Shown: positions 24,680-34,949, counted from the stretch's first letter. The stretch is 64,000 nt of DNA from Pectobacterium sp. A5351 (GCF_028335745.1 NZ_CP116477.1:2232001-2296000); one strand, 5' to 3'. Program-made: numbers and translations. The notes: generated by a model from the sequence alone, not told the origin.

Positions 24680-25978
24680 CTTCTGCACGTGGGTATGGGG
24701 GACTGTCAGCACATCTCTCAGCGTGGTTAAAAACACATCGGCGTGTTCTTCCTGAAACACCAGCGGCGGACGAATTTTCAGCACATTTGCCGCTGGCCCC
24801 GTCGCGCTGATCAGCACACCGCGCTGGCGCATGGCATTTACCACCTGCCATGCGGGTTCCTTTGCTGGCGCTTTGCTTTCACGGTCGCTAACCAGCTCAA
24901 CACCGATAAACAGGCCGTAAGCCCGAATATCGCCGAGTAGCGGGAAATCCTGTGCCAGTAGCTGCAACCCCTGTCGCAGATAGTCACCAACCCGCTGAGC
25001 ATTCTGCTGCAACTGCTCTTCGCGAATCACCCGTAGCACCGCGTGCGCCGCCTGACAGGACACCGGATTGCCGCCGAAGGTATTGAAATAGCGAACCTCT
25101 CGCCCAAATGCCTCAAATAATACGGAACGTCCAACCAGCCCGGCGATAGGATGCCCATTGCCCATCGGTTTCCCTAAACTCACCAAATCCGGGATGACGC
25201 CGTGACGCGCAAAACCCCACATTGACTCCCCGGTGCGGCCAAAACCCGGCTGCACTTCATCCGCGATAAACAATCCGCCCGCCTGACGAATCAGCGCCGC
25301 CGCCTGTGCCATTTCGCCTTCCGGCGCACAGAACACGCCGTCGCTGGAAAAAATGGTATCCACCAGCAGCGCGGCAGGACGAATACCTTCCTGCTGCATC
25401 TGTGCCAGCGCGTCACGAATACTGGTAAGAAACGCGCCGGGCTGACGATAGGAATCTGGTGCGTCAATCAGCTTCACATGACTACCGCGCGCCACGCCAT
25501 CGCCCAGCGACGGCGACAGCTCCGCCAGCGCACTGGTCACGCCGTGGTACGCCCAGCGCGTCACCAGGACGCCCGTCCCCCCCGTAGTGTGGCGGGCAAT
25601 GCGCAACGCCAGATCGTTGGCCTCACTGCCGGTACAGGTCAACATCACGGTGTTCAACTCAGCGGGGAACTCGCTCAGCAAATCCTCTGCAAAATCGACA
25701 ATTGCAGCATGCAGATAGCGTGTGTGGGTGTTGAGCTTAGCGCTTTGTTGCGCTATCGCCTCCACCACCGCCGGATGGCAATGCCCCACCGACGCCACAT
25801 TGTTGTAGACATCCAGATAACGCCTGCCCTGATGATCAAACAGCCACACGCCCTCACCGCGCGCAACATGCAACGGTTCCTCATAAAACAGGCGGTAACC
25901 GCTGCCCAATACCCGCTGACGGCGCGTCAGCAACGCTTCTGTTGTTGTCATTTCAGACGTGATTTCGCTCTGATTCAT
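24674..25978 (-). CDS. Class III PLP enzyme, probable phospholyase-type aminotransferase homologue
   Basis: The ATG at 25976-25978 overlaps the stop of the upstream kinase gene (ATGA), giving 434 residues; the longer frame has no support. The fold-type I class III signature is clear: LFIADEVQPGFGRTGESMWGFARHGVIPDLVSLGKPMGNGHP, with the Schiff-base lysine in GKPMGNGHP. That form is typical of the ethanolamine-phosphate and phosphohydroxylysine phospholyase branch (AGXT2L1/2). Together with the adjacent APH-fold kinase, it suggests a two-step amino-alcohol degradation: phosphorylation, then elimination of phosphate and ammonia to give an aldehyde. A plain aminotransferase is the alternative. 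Confidence 0.82.
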   Translation of the reverse strand: MNQSEITSEMTTTEALLTRRQRVLGSGYRLFYEEPLHVARGEGVWLFDHQGRRYLDVYNNVASVGHCHPAVVEAIAQQSAKLNTHTRYLHAAIVDFAEDLLSEFPAELNTVMLTCTGSEANDLALRIARHTTGGTGVLVTRWAYHGVTSALAELSPSLGDGVARGSHVKLIDAPDSYRQPGAFLTSIRDALAQMQQEGIRPAALLVDTIFSSDGVFCAPEGEMAQAAALIRQAGGLFIADEVQPGFGRTGESMWGFARHGVIPDLVSLGKPMGNGHPIAGLVGRSVLFEAFGREVRYFNTFGGNPVSCQAAHAVLRVIREEQLQQNAQRVGDYLRQGLQLLAQDFPLLGDIRAYGLFIGVELVSDRESKAPAKEPAWQVVNAMRQRGVLISATGPAANVLKIRPPLVFQEEHADVFLTTLRDVLTVPHTHVQKS

Positions 25979-27099
25979 CGCACATCCTCCGGGCAAACCT
26001 GCTGTAGGCGAGTCACAAACTGCGCATGGGAATAAGTTGCGATGCGCTGCAAGCTGTGCCAACAGCGCGGTACATTACGCAGCAGATACTCCCGATTGTC
26101 GGGGTAGCGTGATGCCCGCCATTGTGCAATCGTCAAGGTCAGCGCCATGCGGGTCGCAATTAAATCCGGCAACAATGCGATCTCCTCCGGCGCGAGCGGC
26201 CTGTTCTGGTGATACGCAACGATAAACGGCACAACATGTTCCAGCAGATCCGCTCCGTCACTGATTTGATACGCCAGCGCCGTCGCCACTTCGCAGATTA
26301 ACGGAGCCAATACGGCGTCGCCAAAATCGATAATGCCCGTCACCCGCGCCGGTGACGCCCCTTCTACCAGTACGTTATGCGGATTCAGATCGTTATGAAT
26401 AACCTGGCGGCGTAACATCGCTAATGCGGGGGCGACACGGCTGTCATAGCGGTCAAAAATACGCAGAAGATGCTGGTGCTGTTGCCGCTCAGAAATGAAA
26501 TCAAGATAAGGACGCACCTGCTCTGCGCGGCTGATATCCCACAGCAGTGAACGGTTCGCCGCCGGATGCGTAAAGCCGTGCAGCGCATTGTCCAACTGCG
26601 CCAGCGTGCCGCCCAACTGCGGCATCAACGCCGTTGAAGGCGCGGTCAGATGCTGCGGCGTGCCTGCCAGATAGCTCACCAGCCGCACGCGCAGCAGTGC
26701 GCCGTCGATCTCAACGCAGGTTTCCGCACGACCTGCTGTTGTTGGCTGGATTCGCGGTACGGGCAGTTCAGGGGCCTGCTGCGCAAGGTGCAGCAGCAGC
26801 GCGGTCTGAAAATCGCTGACGTCGGCAGGTTCCGCCGCATTGATCACCTTCAGCATATAGCGCTCATCTGGCGTGACCGTCAGGCAGAAATTCATGTCAC
26901 GCTCGCCCTGTAACAGCGTCATCTGCCCGGACAACCCATATTCTTGCTGCGCAATCGCCAGCGCCTGCGGGCAGGAAACCTGCGGTACGGCCTGCGTCAT
27001 CAGTTCATCGTCGTGCGATACCGGCTCAGCAAACACGGGCTGATTAGACGCCGAAGGCGGGTATGAGGGGAAAAGTACGCTGAGTCGTCCGTCAGACAT
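25975..27099 (-). CDS. APH-fold small-molecule kinase (hydroxylysine-kinase-like)
   Basis: I place the start at the ATG at 27097-27099, overlapping the SDR stop, which gives 374 residues. The catalytic loop VIHNDLNPHNVLVEG (HxDxxxxN) and the metal-binding IIDFGDAVLAPLICEVATALAY are intact. The protein belongs to the aminoglycoside/choline/hydroxylysine kinase superfamily. Because it is translationally coupled to a phospholyase-like PLP enzyme, I infer that it phosphorylates the hydroxyl of an amino alcohol rather than an antibiotic. Confidence 0.8.
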   Translation of the reverse strand: MSDGRLSVLFPSYPPSASNQPVFAEPVSHDDELMTQAVPQVSCPQALAIAQQEYGLSGQMTLLQGERDMNFCLTVTPDERYMLKVINAAEPADVSDFQTALLLHLAQQAPELPVPRIQPTTAGRAETCVEIDGALLRVRLVSYLAGTPQHLTAPSTALMPQLGGTLAQLDNALHGFTHPAANRSLLWDISRAEQVRPYLDFISERQQHQHLLRIFDRYDSRVAPALAMLRRQVIHNDLNPHNVLVEGASPARVTGIIDFGDAVLAPLICEVATALAYQISDGADLLEHVVPFIVAYHQNRPLAPEEIALLPDLIATRMALTLTIAQWRASRYPDNREYLLRNVPRCWHSLQRIATYSHAQFVTRLQQVCPEDVR

Positions 27100-27826
27100 G
27101 TTGTCCTCCGTTGATATGGATTTCCGCACCGTTGACATAAGAGGCACCGGACGTGCAGAGGAAATAGATCAGGCTGGCGACCTCTTCGGGTTTGCCTAAG
27201 CGCTGCATCGGCACCTGCCGTTCAATGATATCGCCCGTCCCAGGGGACAGAATCGAGGTTTCGATTTCTCCCGGCGCAATCGCATTCACACGAACGCCGT
27301 GCGGACCAAAATCAAATGCCATTTCTCGCGTCAATGCGGACAGCGCCGCTTTTGACGTGGCATAAGCGACACCAGCAAAAGGATGCACCCGCGATCCGGC
27401 AATCGAGGTCACATTAATTACGCAGCCCTGCGATGCCTTGAGTTCATCGAACAAGCCGTTTGCCAACAGCGCACAGGAAAACAGGTTGACGTTGAAGACC
27501 CGCAGCCAGGTCGCATAATCCGTGTCGCGCACGCCCAAACGCTGCCCGTCTGCGCCTTTTGGCGAAATCCCCGCGTTATCGACCAACGCATCCAGCCGCC
27601 CGCCCAGTTTTTCCTTAATCAGCGGCAGCGTCTGTTGCAGGCTGTCGACATCTTCCAAATCGAGATGAATGTGATTAAGCAGTTTTTCCGCCCACGGGCA
27701 CTCTTCCGCCCAGTTCTGACGCGACGCGGTAAAGATCCGCCACCCCGCCGCGTGGAAATGCTTAACGGTGGCATGCCCGATTCCCCGGCTGGCACCGGTC
27801 AGCAAGAGTGTTTTTTGCACTGTCAT
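27092..27826 (-). CDS. Short-chain dehydrogenase/reductase
   Basis: A 244-residue classical SDR: TGASRGIGHA (cofactor-binding glycine motif), NNAG as VDNAGISPKG, Ser in NVTSIAGS, and YATSK catalytic Tyr-Lys. It is the first gene of a three-gene, overlapping operon with the kinase and PLP enzyme. It may handle the alcohol or aldehyde form of the same substrate, which is inference. Confidence 0.87.
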   Translation of the reverse strand: MTVQKTLLLTGASRGIGHATVKHFHAAGWRIFTASRQNWAEECPWAEKLLNHIHLDLEDVDSLQQTLPLIKEKLGGRLDALVDNAGISPKGADGQRLGVRDTDYATWLRVFNVNLFSCALLANGLFDELKASQGCVINVTSIAGSRVHPFAGVAYATSKAALSALTREMAFDFGPHGVRVNAIAPGEIETSILSPGTGDIIERQVPMQRLGKPEEVASLIYFLCTSGASYVNGAEIHINGGQHV

Positions 27827-28336
27827 ACCGAATCTCCTGAGCCTTTGTAGACGATAATGTTGTACACGATCATCAAAATGGTGTTTGATGCATCATAAAT
27901 TAGGTTTTAAAAAAAGCTGAAAAATATTCAGCAAAAAAGCAATTTTTCCCCTTGGCGAAATGCGCCCTTAAACACATTTTTATGCCGAATCAGAGAGCGT
28001 TTCGTGCGCTACAGCACTGCCATTTCATGCAACTTCGTAGCACGCGCCCGACGCAGGGCGGCTCACTCGCCGTCGCCCTGCGAACCCTGGCTTCCCGGCT
28101 AAATTATGCCGCTTCGCGGTGCCATCGGTGTTCATGAGCACTATTCGAGCCGCCAGTGACGCGTTCCCGACGCGGCACTGGCTTTCGCGGCGTCCATGCC
28201 GCTCACTCGATGCTCATGCCCACCGCTGCATAATTTCTTACGCCGGATAACAACTGCCCCACTTGTGCCTTACATTAATGGCGATAAGAAACAGCATGCA
28301 GATATCAACGCGCATGAAACATAACTCTGACACGGA
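27827..28336. other. Intergenic region with repeat B copy 2
   Basis: About 510 bp between two leftward operons. The left part (27840-27960) is AT-rich and probably carries the promoter of the SDR operon. The remainder is mostly the repeat at 28075-28233. No gene is seen. Confidence 0.6.
28075..28233 (-). repeat. Dispersed repeat family B, copy 2
   Basis: The reverse complement matches the element at 18742-18903 along about 150 bp, including the CGAGTGAGCGGCATGGACG core, GTCACTGG, GCGGCATAATTT and the terminal GGGC. The two copies are in opposite orientation and about 9.3 kb apart. Confidence 0.85.
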
Positions 28337-29155
28337 TTAACTCCCACTCCGTAGACGCTCAGAACGGCGGCGTAAAATCTCCATCACGATCAACAGGACG
28401 AGCGCGGCGCCCACCATCATGCTCGCGGCGGCGGCTATCGTCGGGTCGAGGTTTTCGCGGATGCCGGCAAACATCTGTAGCGGCAGCGTGCGCTGGCGCG
28501 GGCTGGCGAGGAACAGCGTGACGATCACCTCATCAAACGAGGTCGCAAAGGCAAAGAGCGCCCCCGAGAACACGCCGGGCGCAATCAGCGGAAACGTCAC
28601 CTTGCGAAAAGCCAGCAGCGGCGAAGCGCCCAAACTGGCGGCGGCACGCGTCAGGTTGTGATCGTAGTTCTTCAACACCGCCGTGACCGTAATCACCACG
28701 AACGGCACGCCCAGCATGGCATGTGCCAATACCAGCCCCAAGTAGCTGTTCAACAGCGATAGCTTAGCAAAAAAGAAAAACATCCCTACCGCGACAATCA
28801 CCACCGGCGCAATCATCGGTGAAATCAGCACCGCCATCACCAGTGACTTACCGCGAAATTCACCGCGCACCAGCCCGACTGAGGCCAGCACGCCAAGCAC
28901 CGTCGCCAGCAGCGTGGCAAGCGGCGCAATCAGCAGGCTGTTGCCCAACGCGCCCAGCCACTCGCTGGAGTTAAAAAATTCACGATACCAGCGCAGGGAA
29001 AATCCCGTCAGCGGATAGCTCAGAAACGAACCGGCATTGAATGAGAGCGGAACAATCACCAGTACGGGCACGATTAAAAACAACAGCATCGCCGCCCCGT
29101 AGAAATTAAAGAACGTGTTCCACAGACGGATCACCACGTCACCTTGCTGTCTCAT
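28337..29155 (-). CDS. ABC permease, PotC-like
   Basis: A 272-residue permease with six hydrophobic segments and an EAA-type loop (RAAASLGASPLLAFRKVTFPLIAPG). It follows GGGGAGA at the start. It is the second permease of a polyamine/opine-type importer with the PotB-like gene upstream and the binding protein at 30495. Since gabT and gabD lie next door, GABA or a GABA precursor such as putrescine is the probable substrate. Confidence 0.9.
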   Translation of the reverse strand: MRQQGDVVIRLWNTFFNFYGAAMLLFLIVPVLVIVPLSFNAGSFLSYPLTGFSLRWYREFFNSSEWLGALGNSLLIAPLATLLATVLGVLASVGLVRGEFRGKSLVMAVLISPMIAPVVIVAVGMFFFFAKLSLLNSYLGLVLAHAMLGVPFVVITVTAVLKNYDHNLTRAAASLGASPLLAFRKVTFPLIAPGVFSGALFAFATSFDEVIVTLFLASPRQRTLPLQMFAGIRENLDPTIAAAASMMVGAALVLLIVMEILRRRSERLRSGS

Positions 29156-29183
29156 TTATTATCTCCCCAATATTAAGGTGTGC

Positions 29184-30452
29184 CTAGTGCGCCGCGGCTT
29201 CCGCATTGGTGCGCGTGACACGGATGTACACGACGTACAGCAGCGTCACGATGATCAGCAACTGCGTCCCCAGCGCGGCCGCCATTCCCCAGTTCATGGT
29301 GGTATTGGTGAAGAACGCGACAAAATAACTCAGCATCTGGTCACTCGGCCCGCCCAGCAGCGCTGGCGTAATGTAGTAGCCAATCGCCATCATGAAGACC
29401 AGCAGCGCCCCTGCCGTGACACCCGCGTACGTTTGCGGCACATAAACCCGCCAGAAGGCAATAAACGGATGCGCCCCCAGTGAGACAGCCGCCCGCACGT
29501 AATTCGGGGAAATGCCTTTCATCACCGCGTACAGCGGCAGAATAAAGAACGGCAGCAGGATGTGGGTCATCGAGATGTAGACGCCGATACGGTTGAACAC
29601 CAGCACCAGCGGTTCATCGATAACACCGATGTTCATCAGCGAACGGTTAATCAAGCCGCCCGACTGCAACAGCACAATCCAGCTCGCGGTGCGCACGATC
29701 AGCGATGTCCAGAACGGCAGCAACACCAGAATCAGCAACAGGTTTGCCCGATTAGACGGCTGCTTCGCCAGCCAATAGGCCAGCGGATACCCCAATCCCA
29801 CACATAATAGCGTCACCACACCCGCCATCAGCAACGTGCGCAGCAGCACGTCGACATACAGCGCCTGATCGGCAGGCTGCGGGACAATCTGCTGCGTTGT
29901 GGCATCAACTTTATGGTCAAACACCGCCAACAGGTAATAGCTGGTAAAAGGCCGCGCTGCGCGATCGAACGTTTGCCAGGTCGCCAATTCCCCCCACATC
30001 GGCTGCTCGCGTATCAGTTGAGCGCGTATGTCGCTGCTGCCCTCAGCGGGCAGCTTACGCAATGTTCGGGTAATCAGCGTACGGTATTCCGCCCCTTCAT
30101 ACCCCAACCGTTTGGTAATCGTGCTCAGCTTACCGCTGCTGCGGGCATCGCGCAGATCGCCAACCAGTGCCCGAAAGACCGCTTCATCCGGCACATCGTT
30201 GCCCGACCATTGCCGCATAGCAGCAATGGTCTGTGGCATAGTGCCGCGCAATTCCGGGTTGGAGACGCTTTTCCCCAAAATCGAGGTGATCGGGAAGAGA
30301 AAACTCACCACGATAAACAGAAACAGCGGCGCAATCAGCAGCAGCGAACGCTTCTTATAAGCTTTCTGCGCTAGCCACAGTTGCTGCTTCAAGGTCGAAT
30401 TTTCCTCGTTTCCGCCAGACGGTACAGCGGCGACGACATCACTCTGGGACAT
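29184..30452 (-). CDS. ABC permease, PotB-like, with long periplasmic insertion
   Basis: I prefer the ATG at 30450-30452, nine bases after GGAG (422 residues), over the ATG seven codons upstream. After a 30-residue N-terminal tail comes the first membrane segment (LLLIAPLFLFIVVSFLFPI). A roughly 150-residue non-membrane stretch follows (DEAVFRALVGDLRDARS...), then the five remaining segments with the EAA loop RAAVSLGAHPFIAFWRVYVPQ. The insertion makes it longer than PotB (about 285) and is seen in a subgroup of putrescine/opine permeases. Confidence 0.88.
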   Translation of the reverse strand: MSQSDVVAAVPSGGNEENSTLKQQLWLAQKAYKKRSLLLIAPLFLFIVVSFLFPITSILGKSVSNPELRGTMPQTIAAMRQWSGNDVPDEAVFRALVGDLRDARSSGKLSTITKRLGYEGAEYRTLITRTLRKLPAEGSSDIRAQLIREQPMWGELATWQTFDRAARPFTSYYLLAVFDHKVDATTQQIVPQPADQALYVDVLLRTLLMAGVVTLLCVGLGYPLAYWLAKQPSNRANLLLILVLLPFWTSLIVRTASWIVLLQSGGLINRSLMNIGVIDEPLVLVFNRIGVYISMTHILLPFFILPLYAVMKGISPNYVRAAVSLGAHPFIAFWRVYVPQTYAGVTAGALLVFMMAIGYYITPALLGGPSDQMLSYFVAFFTNTTMNWGMAAALGTQLLIIVTLLYVVYIRVTRTNAEAAAH

Positions 30453-30494
30453 AGGCTCTTTCTCCATCATCACGTACGGTCAATCACTGCGGCT

Positions 30495-31574
30495 TTACTG
30501 CGCGGCCCAGGCGTTAAAACGCTGCTCCAGCTCTTCACCGTGATCGATCCAAAACTCAGTATCTACCTGCAATGCCTGTGCCAGATTATCCGGCGCGGTC
30601 GGCAGATTGGCAGCGACGGCTGGCGTTAGCAGACTGGTGGTTTTGACGTGTGTCGGGCCATAGGGAATGTTCTCGGCGAATACTTTTTGGTTTTCCGGCT
30701 GATTGGCAAACGCAATGAACTGCTCTGCCAGCGCCTTGTGCCTGGAACCTTTGACGATTGCCCAGCTATCCAGATCGTAAATGCTGTCGGCCCAGACAAT
30801 CTTGAAATCATGCCCTTCTTTCTGCGCCGCCGCGACGCGGCCGTTATAGGCAGACGTCATCACCACATCCCCCGACACCAGCCATTGCAGCGGCTGTGCA
30901 CCGGATTCCCACCACTGGATATTCGATTTGATCTGATCCAGTTTATTAAAGGCGCGATCGACCCCTTGCGGCGTCGCCAACACCGTGTAGAGATCGTCGC
31001 GCTTCACGCCATCGGCCAGCAGCGCGATTTCCAGCGTAAATTTGGCGCTTTTACGCAGCGCGCGCTTGCCGGGATACGCTTTCACATTCCAGAAATCGGC
31101 CCAGCTTTTCGGTGCCTGCTTCAGCTTCTGCGCGTTATAGGTCAAAACGGTTGACCACAGAAAAATCCCCGCGCCGCACTCGGTGACCGCCCCTTTAACA
31201 AACTGGGATTGATCGCCCAGTTTTGACCAGTCCAGCGGCTCAAACAGTCCTTCGTTACAGCCACGCATCAGCTCAGGGCCTTCGACTTCCACCACATCCC
31301 AGCCTACCTGCCCGGTTTCCACCATCGCCCGGATACGCGCCATTTCACCGTTATACTCACCGGCTTCCACCGTACCTTTGCCCGCCGCGGCGAACGGTTT
31401 GTAAAATGCCTTATCCTGAGCATCCTTGTTCAAACCACCGAATGAGATCACCGTGACGGATTCCGCCTGCGCCTGACAGGCCATCGTCACCAGAAAAGCC
31501 GTGGCCGCCATTTTCTTCAGTGCCGGACGATTGAAGAGGCCTTTCGCTTTGGATGTGTTGTTAATTTTGGACAT
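30495..31574 (-). CDS. PotD-like periplasmic binding protein
   Basis: A 359-residue extracytoplasmic solute-binding protein (family 1, spermidine/putrescine type). A signal peptide (LKKMAATAFLVTMACQAQA-ES) precedes VTVISFGGLNKDAQDKAF. AGGAGC lies before the start. It is the first gene of the SBP-permease-permease operon. The cognate ATPase is not in this operon; the best candidate is at 36638 on the plus strand. Confidence 0.9.
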   Translation of the reverse strand: MSKINNTSKAKGLFNRPALKKMAATAFLVTMACQAQAESVTVISFGGLNKDAQDKAFYKPFAAAGKGTVEAGEYNGEMARIRAMVETGQVGWDVVEVEGPELMRGCNEGLFEPLDWSKLGDQSQFVKGAVTECGAGIFLWSTVLTYNAQKLKQAPKSWADFWNVKAYPGKRALRKSAKFTLEIALLADGVKRDDLYTVLATPQGVDRAFNKLDQIKSNIQWWESGAQPLQWLVSGDVVMTSAYNGRVAAAQKEGHDFKIVWADSIYDLDSWAIVKGSRHKALAEQFIAFANQPENQKVFAENIPYGPTHVKTTSLLTPAVAANLPTAPDNLAQALQVDTEFWIDHGEELEQRFNAWAAQ

Positions 31575-32052
<478 letters not shown>

Positions 32053-33519
32053 TTATCTGGAAAGATCGACGCAGAGGTATTTCATTTCCAGATAGTCTTC
32101 GATACCAAAACGCGAACCTTCACGTCCCAGACCGGACTGCTTCACTCCGCCAAACGGTGCGACTTCATTCGAGATCAGACCGGTATTAATGCCGACCATG
32201 CCGTAGTCCAGCGCTTCCGGTACCGTCCACTGGCGCACCGCATCACGCGTGTAAACATAGGCCGCTAGCCCGAATTCAGTATCATTCGCCATCGCAATCG
32301 CTTCTGCTTCATCGCTGAAACGGAACAGCGGCGCGACGGGCCCGAACGTCTCTTCACGGGCGAAACGCATCTCGCGCGTGACCCCACCGACGATGGTTGG
32401 CGTGAAGAACGTGCCGCCCAGCTCATGACGTTTCCCACCTAACAGCAGCGTTGCCCCGTGCGATAGCGCATCGGCAATGTGTTGTTCAACCTTACTGACC
32501 GCATCAGCATCAATCAGCGGCCCTTGCGTCACACCCGGCTGCGTACCGTCACCGACATTCAGCTTGCGCACTTCCTCAACCAGCCGTTCGACCAGCGTGG
32601 GATAAATACCGTCCTGCACGTAGATACGGTTGGCACAAACGCAGGTCTGCCCACTGTTGCGGAACTTGGAGGCCAGAATGCCCTTTACCGCCTGCTCCAC
32701 ATCGGCATCATCGAATACGATAAACGGCGCGTTGCCGCCCAGCTCCAGCGACAGCTTTTTCACCGTTGGCGCGCACTGTGCCATCAGAATGCGGCCCACT
32801 TCCGTGGAACCAGTAAAGCTCAGTTTGCGTACCACCGGACTATCGCACAACACCTTACCAACCGACTGCGCATCGCCAACGATGACCTGCAACACGCCGC
32901 GCGGAATACCCGCCTGCTGCGCCAATTCCGCCAGCGCCAGCGCGGTAAACGGCGTCTGCTCGGCGGGTTTGACGATCATGGTGCAACCTGCCGCCAGCGC
33001 AGGACCGACTTTACGCGTAATCATCGCCGCCGGGAAATTCCACGGCGTAATCGCCGCACACACGCCGATAGGCTGTTTAATGACCAGCAGGCGCTGTTGA
33101 CCCTGTGGCGATTGCAGCACGCTGCCTTCAATACGCTTGGCCTCTTCCGCGAACCAGTCGATAAAGCTGGTCGCGTAGGCAATTTCGCCCCGCGCTTCCG
33201 CCAGCGGCTTTCCCTGTTCCGCCGTCAGCAACGCAGCCAGATCATCCTGATTGTCCATAATCAGGCGCGCCCACGCCTGCAACAGCGCGGCACGTTCTTT
33301 TCCTGTCTTCTTACGCCATTCAACCAGTGCCTGTTCAGCCGCGGCAATCGCCTGCTCAGTTTGTGACACCGTCACCAGCGGCACCGACCCCAGCACTCCG
33401 CCCGTCGCCGGATTGGTGACGTTCAGACGTTCACCGTTTTGGCTGTCTTGCCACTCGCCGTTAATCAGGCAGTGTTGACGGAATAAGGCTTGTTGTTTCA
33501 GTAACGTTTTCAGTTGCAT
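32053..33519 (-). CDS. gabD: NAD(P)-dependent succinate-semialdehyde dehydrogenase
   Basis: A 488-residue aldehyde dehydrogenase of the GabD type. Seen: ITPWNFPAAMITRKVGPALAAGC (cofactor site), FTGSTEVG, the general base in LELGGNAPFIVFDDAD, and the nucleophile Cys in NSGQTCVCANR. It oxidises succinate semialdehyde to succinate. It lies ten bases after gabT, so the pair converts GABA to succinate. Confidence 0.93.
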   Translation of the reverse strand: MQLKTLLKQQALFRQHCLINGEWQDSQNGERLNVTNPATGGVLGSVPLVTVSQTEQAIAAAEQALVEWRKKTGKERAALLQAWARLIMDNQDDLAALLTAEQGKPLAEARGEIAYATSFIDWFAEEAKRIEGSVLQSPQGQQRLLVIKQPIGVCAAITPWNFPAAMITRKVGPALAAGCTMIVKPAEQTPFTALALAELAQQAGIPRGVLQVIVGDAQSVGKVLCDSPVVRKLSFTGSTEVGRILMAQCAPTVKKLSLELGGNAPFIVFDDADVEQAVKGILASKFRNSGQTCVCANRIYVQDGIYPTLVERLVEEVRKLNVGDGTQPGVTQGPLIDADAVSKVEQHIADALSHGATLLLGGKRHELGGTFFTPTIVGGVTREMRFAREETFGPVAPLFRFSDEAEAIAMANDTEFGLAAYVYTRDAVRQWTVPEALDYGMVGINTGLISNEVAPFGGVKQSGLGREGSRFGIEDYLEMKYLCVDLSR

Positions 33520-33529
33520 AGCTTCTCTT

Positions 33530-34795
33530 CTATCGTGTTAATACGCGCGTCAGGATGCTCAAGGCCTTGCTGAACTGATCGTCAGGCACCGTTAACGGGT
33601 ACAGGAAACGAATCACGTTGCCATGCACGCCGCAGGTCAGCAGCAGCAGACCCGCTTCCAACGCGCGTTTCTGAAATTGACGGGTAATTTCTGCCGATGG
33701 TTTACCCGTATTCGGATCGTTAAATTCTGCCGCCACCATCGATCCCTGTGCACGAATCGCCACCAGCGCAGGACACTGCGCTTTGATATTTTCCAGCGTT
33801 TCCACCAGCGCGGCCCCCAGACGCTGTGCCCGCTGGCACAATTTCTCTTCTTCAATCACATCCAATACCGCCAGCGCGGAGGCCACCGATAGCGGGTTCC
33901 CCGCATAGGTGCCGCCCAGCCCGCCCGGTGATGGCGCGTCCATGACGTCAGCACGACCGACAACGCCTGAGATAGGAAAGCCGCCGCCCAGGCTCTTCGC
34001 CATCGTAATCAGATCCGCTTTCTCCGCGTAATACTCCATGGCAAAGAGCTTACCGGTACGGGCAAAACCCGTTTGTACTTCATCGGCAATCAGCAGAATG
34101 CCATGCTCATCACACAGCTTACGCAGCCCGCTAATGAAGGACGGCGGCGCAACATTAAAGCCGCCTTCGCCCTGTACCGGCTCCAGCAGAATGGCGGCCA
34201 CCTGATCGGCAGCGATATCGGTGTGCATCAGGCGTTCAACGCTTTCCAGTGCCTGTTCAACGGTGATGCCGTGTTGCTCACTCGGATAAAGCGCATGAAA
34301 AATGGAACCAGGGAACGGCCCGAACCCTGTGGAATACGGTGCCACTTTGCCCGTTAGCGTCATGGTCAGCAGCGTACGGCCATGAAACGCGGCGTTAAAG
34401 GCAATCACGCCGGGGCGTTTGGTGTACGCGCGGGCGATTTTCACTGCGTTTTCTACCGCTTCAGCGCCGGTGGTAAAGAACGTGGTTTTTGCCGCGCCCT
34501 CAATCGGCGCCAGCGCGTTGATGCGTTCGGCCAGTGTAACGTAGCTGCCGTAAGGCACAATCTGGTAGGCCGTATGGGTAAAGCGCTCCAACTGCTCGCG
34601 CACCGCGGCAACAATTTTCGGGTGGCGGTGGCCGGTGTTCAGCACTGCAATCCCAGCAGCAAAGTCGATAAATTCCCGACCTTCAATATCCCACAGGGTG
34701 CTGTTTTCCGCACGCTCGGCATAGAAATCACACATGACGCCCACGCCACGCGGCGTGGCGGCCAGACGGCGTTGATTCAGTTCGCTATTCTTCAT
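33530..34795 (-). CDS. gabT: 4-aminobutyrate aminotransferase
   Basis: The ATG at 34793-34795 has GGAG six bases upstream and gives 421 residues, matching the E. coli enzyme length. The in-frame ATG at 34819 has no ribosome site. Class III signature: LLIADEVQTGFARTGKLFAMEYYAEKADLITMAKSLGGGFPISGV, with the PLP lysine in MAKSLGGG. GabT transfers the amino group of GABA to 2-oxoglutarate. It is divergent from a MocR regulator, probably its activator. Confidence 0.93.
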   Translation of the reverse strand: MKNSELNQRRLAATPRGVGVMCDFYAERAENSTLWDIEGREFIDFAAGIAVLNTGHRHPKIVAAVREQLERFTHTAYQIVPYGSYVTLAERINALAPIEGAAKTTFFTTGAEAVENAVKIARAYTKRPGVIAFNAAFHGRTLLTMTLTGKVAPYSTGFGPFPGSIFHALYPSEQHGITVEQALESVERLMHTDIAADQVAAILLEPVQGEGGFNVAPPSFISGLRKLCDEHGILLIADEVQTGFARTGKLFAMEYYAEKADLITMAKSLGGGFPISGVVGRADVMDAPSPGGLGGTYAGNPLSVASALAVLDVIEEEKLCQRAQRLGAALVETLENIKAQCPALVAIRAQGSMVAAEFNDPNTGKPSAEITRQFQKRALEAGLLLLTCGVHGNVIRFLYPLTVPDDQFSKALSILTRVLTR

Positions 34796-34949
34796 GGTCT
34801 GCTCCGGTATCCCAAACACATCTGTTAGTCGTTGAACGATGATGAGCCGAACGGTAACGGTTAGTGTAGTTGCAAGATGATGATGTCATTTAGACGCGAG
34901 ATGGTTCTATAATCCAGTGCCAGTTTTGAATATTTGAAGGATCCACTTT
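34796..34949. promoter_or_regulatory. Divergent gabT / MocR-regulator promoter region
   Basis: The 154-bp region holds TATAAT at 34908-34913, a good rightward -10 for the regulator gene, with a weak -35 about 17 bp before it. GabR-type proteins bind direct repeats here, but I could not pick out a convincing pair. Confidence 0.4.
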
